Notes under the pieces: model-generated
Databases searched by the model: none
Seen by the model: the letters and a program-made list of their open reading frames with translations, nothing else
Told to the model about the DNA's origin: nothing
Part shown: positions 34,374 to 43,100 of the stretch, one piece after another
How positions within the stretch are numbered: the first letter of the stretch is position 1
Layout: each line of letters opens with the position of its first letter
Program-made: the position numbers and the translations under genes
From: Episyrphus balteatus
Lineage: Eukaryota; Arthropoda; Insecta; Diptera; Syrphidae
Length of the DNA: 64,000 nt
Assembly (NCBI RefSeq): GCF_945859705.1
Contig: NC_079134.1
Location: 13,247,545-13,311,544, forward strand
Direction of reading: 5' to 3'

Positions 34374-35323
34374 TAGGGTAGGATGGTATAAGAGTGCGCG
34401 GTTGATAAGAGTGCGCATAGCGATTTTCTACGGTTTGAAAGGGAATATAAGACTGAATACACTTATTTTGGAAAGATCTACGTGAGTTTGATCTGCTGTC
34501 AAAATTTCATGTAAATGTGTTTGTAAACAGAGGTGCTAGTTAAGTTTAAGTTTTTTAGCACTTTTTTTTTCCAATTTTTCTTGCCAAACAAATTAAATTT
34601 TCCGCTTAGCAACAAAAAATAAAAATAAACAAAGTATTTGACATTAAAAAGTCAACAAAAAGAAACATTTAAGGAACACGTAAGATTGGTCATAAAGTGC
34701 ATTGTGAAATACATACATATTCTTCGATTACATGTCTGGACGTGTAAGAGTGCGCACCATGATGATGTATAAGAGTGCGCGGGTTAAAAAAGCAGTAAAT
34801 GCTATCCAAGGCTTCAAAATAACTGGCATTTGTCCATATACCAGCAAACAGCAGCTAGAAAAAGCAATTCCAACCAAAAAGAAACCAAATACAAGTTTTA
34901 CAAAAAACAAGCGAATGAAAGGAACTAGGAAATATTGAAATTTTCTCGGAATTATTAATCGAAGACTAAATAGATTGTTCCTCGTGCAAGGAGTAATGGG
35001 TCGATAAATAGTCTGTTTATTTAAAGATAGGCAGTTTTATTTGCGACTTTTGTGCGAACTTACACCTGTACGCAGCTGCGCACTCTTACAAACTAAGCCG
35101 CGCACTCTTACACAATAGGATGTATAAGAGTGCGCAAATTACTTAATGTGGTATTTTGTTTATAACTATTGAATTAATAAATTTTTGTTACCAGTTTTAA
35201 GTTTTTTTCGTTGCTTTGATTATAAACTAAAAACTATATATAAAAAAAGTAGTTAAATTCTTCTTGTTATTGTTTTATTTGGTGTTTTCTCTAAAATGCG
35301 CACTCTTATACCACCTTACCCTA
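34374..35323 (+). mobile_element. Pogo-like (Tc1/mariner) element nested in R1, TSD TA
   Basis: 946-bp element 34376-35321. Ends GGGTAGGATGGTATAAGAGT and (reverse complement) GGGTAAGGTGGTATAAGAGT match 22 of 24 when extended to TGCGC, and TA flanks each side. Eight copies of TAAGAGTGCGC occur inside, five plus and three minus. A 68-codon frame contains AIQGFKITGICPYTS, like the C-terminal end of pogo/Tigger transposases (GF-x-x-TGI-x-P(F/Y)). Non-autonomous. Confidence 0.8.
34732..34938 (+). pseudogene. Pogo transposase C-terminal relic
   Basis: Frame of 68 codons. The first 20 or so are in-frame TAAGAGTGCGC repeats; then KKAVNAIQGFKITGICPYTS followed by a Lys-rich tail (PTKKKPN, KNKRMKGTRKY). 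The GF-x-x-TGI-x-P motif is that of the C-terminal DDE end in pogo-like transposases. The catalytic DDE residues are missing. Confidence 0.45.
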
Positions 35324-35784
35324 TATAAAAAAAAAAAACAAATTTCAGAATTCTAAAAAAAATCATCTGTACTGTACCAAATTTGAAGACAATTCTTCCA
35401 CGCGGTAGGCTGTGGAAATGTGTACAGATTGACGCACAGCACACGGACAGAATTGCGAGACCCACTTATTTGGACTTCTCCATTATTGTAATGTTGGTTT
35501 TTATTAAAACCTCATTTTTTTTTCTACACGAAACCAATACTTGTCCCTTAGTGCAAGTAATATAAATTATCATATTTTTTAACTAGACAAAATAATTAAA
35601 AATATAAACAAAATCTAAGTGTACAAATTGTGTTAAATTTCCAAAGTAGGTCAATGAGTTTGTTTTGTTCTTATTTTTGATAAACTGAAATAAACAAGAA
35701 TCAGTTGATATGAGTGGAGGCGGAGTAGATGATTAATTAAATTAATCATTGGATTTGAGTAGGTACAATCATAATGTTTTATGT

Positions 35785-36440
35785 AGGGAAAGTGGGGGAA
35801 AGACCGTTTTTCTTCTATGTTGTATGATACAAAATATAGAATAAGTTGCTTTTCGTATGATCGATCATCGGTGTATGTGATAGTTCAGTTGGTTAGCGAT
35901 TATAATTTTTATATTTGTTATATTTGAGTTTTGCTAACAAAAAAAAAAAAAAATGTTACGCATACACCACAGTGACCCATTCATACACACGTCGTCCGAT
36001 TCGTCTTAACAGCTTTAGAAATGTTTTTAAAATATAACTTAATCGAGATTACCTTATAAGGGCTATCTTCTGTCGAAAAGGTGCGTATTTTTTTTTTTAA
36101 TTTCTAGTGTTCTTTCTAATGATAACGCTTGTATACACCGATCTAAACGATTCTCATGAATCAAAGGAATTAGAAAAAAACAACCGCTCTTTTTGAAATT
36201 TTCATTTTTGGTGTTGATTGAAAATTAATTTAAAATGGATAAATATTTTTTAATTTATTTGTTAAAAATATTTTTGTTTTCTAAATGGCTTTAATAATTT
36301 TTATATGTATTCTATTTTTAAATGCATTTTTCTAAAAAAAAATAACTGGTCTTTTTTTTTCCTAAACCTTTTTTTAAAGAAGAAAATTTAAGAATCGTAA
36401 GAAGTTGAACTTTAAGAGCAAGAACGTGCGACCCCAATTC
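35785..36440. repeat. Degraded pogo-like/R1 composite
   Basis: Begins TAGGGAAAGTGGGGGAAAGA, similar to the pogo-like starts at 34374 and 46862; contains TACACCACAGTGACCC (also at 47579); ends in a reversed, eroded R1 start (GAGCAAGAACGTGCGACCCC, about 36416). At 35884 AGTTCAGTTGGTTAGCG resembles a tRNA A-box. Confidence 0.4.
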
Positions 36441-37076
36441 AGTGGGTGTTTTCAAGCACAATCAGAATCATTATTTCGTTTGAGTAAAAACAAAACATAA
36501 GCTATATACAAATAATACGAATAGTAAAAGGTTGTATTGAATTCTAATATTTATAATGTATCCATCATTGCAAGAGTAATTTTTGAAAAATCAATAAAAA
36601 GAATTCAAATTGAAGATTATATCTATTGAAGAGGCTTGTATTTTTCATAAAAATACCACTTTTTTAACATTATAACTTCTAATTAAATATATTATTTGTT
36701 TTTAATTTGTAAATCTAAAAACAATTAAAGATTAACGCTACCACAATTGAACTTATTGTTATACAAACCGGCATTCACTAAATTTGTTTTGGTCAAAATG
36801 TTAAGAAATCTAGACATGAAATCCGAAATGAAAACAAAATCGATGCGCATGCCTTTGGTTGCAGCCAAAACTTTATTGGAGACTTTACATTTTTAATGAA
36901 CTCTACACAATCCAAGATCCAAACCAAAATGCAAAAAAAGCTCATTGCCATACTTACGAAAGCTAAAATTGTTTATTTAAATTTTACAATTCAAATGTCA
37001 TTATGTATCTACTTCTACATAAACAATAATAAAGATTAATTTTATATTTTGTTAAAATTGTACTAGGTAATACTTA

Positions 37077-37184
37077 TTAATTTGTCATATTTAAACTATT
37101 TGTTTGATGTTTTTTTAATGCTCTTGATATCCATGCACAAACTAAACAACGTCCTCTATATGGAACAATACTTGCTACGGTATT
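37077..37184 (-). CDS. Gene B exon 6 (C-terminus)
   Basis: 35 codons and TAA at 37079-37077 after acceptor TACTTTAG. Encodes NTVASIVPYRGRCL and a basic tail. A minus-strand AATAAA (TTTATT at 36972-36977) lies about 100 nt after the stop. Confidence 0.75.
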   Translation of the reverse strand, partial: NTVASIVPYRGRCLVCAWISRALKKHQTNSLNMTN

Positions 37185-40100
37185 CTAAAGTACAAAAATA
37201 TTTATAAAAAAAAATGAGATAAACTATGTAAGATCCAATTTACCTGTACAGCATGCCAAAAATATCCAGTTGATTGTTTTGTTCTTCCTAAAGTGAAGAC
37301 AGCCCATCGAGCGTATGTTTCTGCGTTTGGTATTGTTAGCCCTCCACGCATTATCATTAACGAATATGAATTTATCTTTGTCACAATGAAGTACGGAGAC
37401 AATAGTTGAATAGTAATATTGTAGTCAGCGACTTCGTATTGTAAGGAATATGTAAGACTTTTTATGTAGGCCTGGATAAGTTTTAAGTTAAACCAAAACA
37501 AATTGATTAATGGGTGTTATTTATTTGTTATGAGAACAATTATGTTTTAAAACAATTATCGAACATGTGTTGCTTGCTTAAGTTATGAAGATATTGTTGA
37601 GGTTTTTTTTACAATAAAAATCTTAAATAAACTATCAATTACAAGATTCTTTGGTTTATCAACGATAAACAGATCACAACAAAAACATTACTGTTAAAAA
37701 AAGAGCCAAGTTCTCCTATGTTGAAGTTATGCTGGCACAAAAAGTTCTGAAATGTAAAAGTGTACCAAGCTCTAAAGCTTGGCTTTAAATTTGTATAAAT
37801 AAAATGTTTATTGTTTGCTTGGCAATTTTTCAATTAGCTTTAAAAATCGGTAATTTTAAGAAAAATTGTCAAGAGCAAAATCAACATTTTTATGTATACA
37901 AATTTAAAGCCAAGCTTTAGAACTTGGTACACTTTTACATTTCAGTACTTTTTGTGCCAGCATAACTTCAACATAGGAGAACTTGGCTCTTTTTTTAACA
38001 GTAATGTTTTTGTTGTGATTTCACTACTTTTTGCAAGGTATTGCTATAGAACTTAAAATCTCTATAATTGATGAACACTCTGAGAAAATGGGCGGTTACC
38101 ACGCCCCTTGTCTAGATTCTCAAATTAAAATTTTTTTTTTGTTTAAACTACCAGGTCTACCATTCTACCAAATTTTAAGGTTCTACGACAGTTAGAAATG
38201 CTCTATAATATTTGATGAAAATTCAGCAGAAATGGGCGGTTGCCACGCCCCCTATCCAAAATTCTCAAATTTTAAATTTTTTATTTGGTATAACTTACTT
38301 TTTTACTAATTTTCGATTTTTTCCTTTGTATACACCACAAGTCCTATCACCATGTAAAATTTCAAGTTTCTACGATAGCGGAAAGTTCTCCATAATTTTG
38401 AAGATCTGTCAGTGAGTCAGTGAGTCAGTTACGGTTTTCGCGATTTTTGAAGTCCTATATCTCAGAAACTACTCATCGTAGGAAATTGAAATGGGTTCGG
38501 CCAGCTCAACAAATGTAGTGAGTTTGAATATTCTGGCGTCTTTGGTGTGGAAGTTAGAGGGGGTCGAAAATGGCCTGAGTTGTTTCCTGTAAATAAGGGT
38601 GTAGTGCCAAAGTTGCTAGAGAACTTGGCTGGGCACTAGAGCTGTAGCAAATCGTATGTATTCGTCACTAAAATGCGGGTATTCACTTCAGTAACGAGTA
38701 ACGAAACGTTACTTTCTAAACAGTATCGTTACTCGTATGTTTCGTTACTGGGTACTGAAGTAACGAAACATACGAAACGTACGAGATACGAAACATACGA
38801 GTAACGACGCGATTCCAGTTTCAATACTAAATCCGATGTAAGAGATACGAAATGAAGTGATACACTCAATTTGTCGCATTTCGCATCTCGTGTCGGTATC
38901 GTAACCATAGTCAGAATACTAACTGCAGATAATTAACTGGAGTTTACTTTTGTCTCAATGAAAACAGTTAAGGTTCAATAATAATCATTGTGTTGTCGAT
39001 AATTTACAGAAATATCAAAAGAGACGTTTTTTTATTTTCTCTATTTGGCCGAAATATGTATATCCACGACACAACCAATCTGTTTATGGCCTTGGTGTTA
39101 ATGGTATTGATATTTAGCTTAAGAATGAACAAAAGTTTTTTGGTTTTTCAAAAAATTAGTTTATTTTCGGTGCAAAATGTTCACCACAAAAAAAAAAAAA
39201 AACAGAGAAAACGAGGTTTGAAAATCACTCTCAATAGAAAAAATAAATGAAAAATTGTTCGACATGGTTGTATTGAAGTGTTAATATTTCGAGATCTGCG
39301 CGTTGTACTCTTGAAATAAAGGTCTCTAAAGAATTGTGATATGATTACTGAACGAATATAAACAAAAAACTACCAAAGTTTTGTCGGAAAATTTGGAAAA
39401 AAATCAAAAAAGTTTCCACGTTTGATTAAAAAAAACGAAAAAAATTCAATATAGCTACCTTTAAACTCTTATTACATGAGAATCCCGCAACTAATTTTAA
39501 TGTTTATGACCTTAAAATGTAGCTTAGATTATAGAAATTGTTTTTGTTTTTTTTTTTCAAAAAAAAATTTTTTTTACACCCTTATACCAATGTACGAAAC
39601 ATACTTAAAATACCAAACATACCTACGAAACGTATCAAATACATGAAATATACGAAATGTACGAAACACACGAAGCATGCGAAAGTAACGAAATATGCGA
39701 AACATGCGAAACACCCGAAAAATCCGAAACATACGAAATAACGAGTAACGATATTATTGATGCGGGTACTAGTATCAAAAGTAACGTATACATGCGGGTA
39801 CTCATTTTGTCGTTACTTTTACAGCCCTACTGGGCACTACCGTGCCCCTTGATAAAAAAAAATTAAAAAAAAAAATATTGTTTTATTTTTTTTTTAATTG
39901 ACTTTGAGCACTCTTTTATGAGAGTAAAACTTAACTAAACAAAAAATAATAATTCAAACTGTGATGCATTAACGTGACCTTGGTGTGTAACTTATTTAAA
40001 GTTGGTTTAAGTGGTCTTCAAGTCAACACAAATATTTCTGGAGAGTCTGCATATATGAAAATGCAAATATTCTAAAAGGTTTGTATTCCGATGAGACTTT

Positions 40101-43100
40101 ATTAATTTTAGGAGTTCTTATAGTTATCTAATAAAGCAATCAATTGATTGCATTTGTTCAAAGTGGTAAAGATTATGGGGGGATAATAAAGCTTTGTTAT
40201 TGCAAGGCTGCTTTATTTAATATTTAAAATAAAATTTTTCATGACTTCACACGAGTACCTACGATTAGATCTAAAATAAAGATTAATACGATTATACATT
40301 ACACCTACAATTATTAAGATTAATATAACAACAACAAAGGCTATCTAAAAAAAATTTCTTTTTCAAAAACATTATACATACATATGTATATGTATTGATT
40401 ACACAAGTCGGCAAAAGACAAAACAAAGTCGGGAGCAAGAACTCTGTAGGGTGATTTTGATTAACTTGAGTGCGCTGAATTCAAAACTGTTTATAGATTT
40501 CGCTATAAAGTCCCAAAAACTAACTTTGAATTAAATATTTTTTGACGTTTGATCCAAAATATATGTAGTTTAAGGTAATATTTTACTTTTTTTCATCCAA
40601 GTCAGGAGTCGAAAACTGAAATTGATTCCAATGTGCTTCAAAAAATAATAAGTTACCTTAACCATCAAGATTTTCAGATATCATACATTTCTTTATCAGA
40701 TATCTTTTAGAAAAAAATTATAAAAAAAAAATATACATGTTTAAGACGATAAAATATAACTTTATAAAATTTTGACTTCGGATATGGTTTGGTTCAAGCT
40801 CTATATTCGTTTCCGACCAGTGTTTTTCAACAAGAGATAGCCTTTGTTGCTGTTTGTATCGAAAACAATTAAATCCATTTAAAGCGATACAAAAAAACTT
40901 AGATGCATGCCGGTATCCGCGCTATCTGCGCTTTTTCTGAGAAAAAGTCCATAAGTACAGTTTTTTTAAATGCTCACGAAAAAAAAATTGAAATGTGAAA
41001 AGTTGGGTGAATTTGACTGCATTATTATTGGCAGATGGTGATGGATTTGTTAAATCTTTTAATCAGAAATGGAAAATCTATTGTAAAGGCAGCAAAATTT
41101 TGTGTTACCTACCATATTTATTTAATAAAATTGCACTGTGATCACTTTTTTCTGAGAATTGGCCCTGAGAATGTTATCGCTATAAATGGAGCTCTTTACA
41201 AAATATTAATATAAATGGGATATCAGCTCTGGACTAAGAACAATTTAAAAAAAAATTCAAAATATTTTAAAATTTAAAAATATAAAATTTAAAATAAAAT
41301 AAAACAATACGACTGAGCTAAGCTTGATAAAAGCTTAAACCTTAAGAATTTCTTTTTTATACTTGCAGTGATACTGCCTGTGTAATCAATTTATATTGAA
41401 GGTTTTGAATGAACAACAAAAAATTTGTTCATCTAAGAATTAGGTTCTGTGGCTGAAGGTTTGCATTACAGGAAAAAGTAATTTTTTTACTGATTGAATT
41501 TGCATATTTATGCTATTCTAGTTCCCTCAGACCAAAAAAATTTTTCTAGTTTAAATTGGTACTAAGAGCGAATAAAATGAAGAGCGAATAAGTTGGTTGA
41601 TATAAATTGCGAGCGTTAGCGAGCAAGAAAATTTTTGTGAAGAAACAAATCTTAACCATTCTAAGACTTTATACAAAAAATTATTTCGCACAATTTTATA
41701 TATAAAACATTTTATGTATTGAGTTCTAAATTAAATCGGCAATACTTAAAAACAAAAATTTTAAATAATCCAAGTTGTTTGGCATGAGCTAATTATACTT
41801 CACTTTAAAAATTATGATCCTAAGTGGGCTGTTTCTTTATTCACCAATATTCCTATTGAATTGGCTCTAGAATTAGTTGAACAAAGTTGGAATATTATCA
41901 AAGATCATACAAGAATTCCAAAATTAAAATTCTTAGAAATTTTGCGATTCTGTGTAATCGACAACAATTATTTGGAATACGATAAAATATTTTATCAACA
42001 AAAACAAGGAGTTCCTATGGGAAGTCCTGCTTATCCAATATTAGCAGATATCGTAATGGAAGCATTATTAGATAGCGTATTTGATAAAATTCCAAATAAA
42101 CCAAAGCTAATTACAAAATATGTCGATGACATTTTTATTATTCTCAAATCGAATCATGTTAATTCAACTCTAACTGCCTTAAATTCCTTTCATCCAAAAA
42201 TTCAGTTTACTGTTGAGTTGGAAAATAACGGAGAACTTCCTTATCTTGATGTGTTAGTAAAAAGAAAAAATAATAGATTAGTATTTGATTGGTATAAAAA
42301 ACCAACATCTTCAGGTCGTCTTATTAATTTTAATTCAAAACAGCCGAAACATGTTATTATCAACACAGCTAAGAATTTTGTCAACAGAGTATTGGATATC
42401 AGTGACATTGTCTTTCGTCAAAAAAACATAAAAATAATTACCATTTACTTTCTAACTCCTTTCCATTAAACATAATAAGAACAATATTGAATCAATATTT
42501 CAATCCCTTGGTTCAAACAAATTTGGTAACAAATGTTACACAGTTTTCATACAAAATTATTCTATACATTCCCGGTCTTTCAAATAGAATTTTAAATGCC
42601 CCCATAAGAAATAAAAACAATGTACGTTTAGCTTTTAAATCGTCAAATATCTTAAGAAGTTCATTGTTTTCAAATTTAAAAGGTGAATTTTCGAAAAGTG
42701 AAAGATCAAATATTGTCTATAAGATAAAATGTCTAGGTGACGGAATAAACCATTGTCCTTCCGTTTATGTAGGAACTTCTATGCAAAAGCTAAAAAATCG
42801 TTTAGTTGGTCACAGATCAGACATAAATAGCGGACACTCACAAAAAACAGCATTGGCTTTACATTGTATAGATGAAGGACATAGGCCAGACTTTAACAAT
42901 GTTGACATTTTACAGACAGAAAAACACTATAGTAAACGTATGTTATTGGAAATGTTGCACATTTTAAATACTAATAATACTGTTAATAGGCGATCAGATT
43001 GCGAAGGACTGAGCAATATCTATAGCCAGTTTGTCCATAGAAATATTTTAGGCTAAATTTTATATTTGACCTGATTTCTGAAGATCGTGTTTGATTTTGA

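Larger units (their letters stand above)
33637..35570 (+). repeat. R1 repeat, copy c, carrying two nested elements
   Basis: R1 start GTGCACGACTGGGTCGCACG at about 33639, 3' hairpin ACTTGTCCCTTAGTGCAAGT at about 35549. The body is interrupted by a Harbinger-like element (33702-34181) and a pogo-like element (34376-35321); removing both leaves an R1 of about 500 bp collinear with copy b. A short degenerate R1 start also lies at 33313. Confidence 0.75.

Noticed and set aside
34728..34910. Minus-strand ORF with a hydrophobic N-terminus (FFVKLVFGFFLVG)
   Set aside because: Exact shadow of the pogo C-terminal relic on the plus strand.
35884..35900. tRNA gene suggested by AGTTCAGTTGGTTAGCG
   Set aside because: A-box-like only; no B-box or foldable stems follow.
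39538..39866. ORFs rich in KHTKHAK or ETCE repeats
   Set aside because: Translation of the TACGAAACAT minisatellite in two frames.
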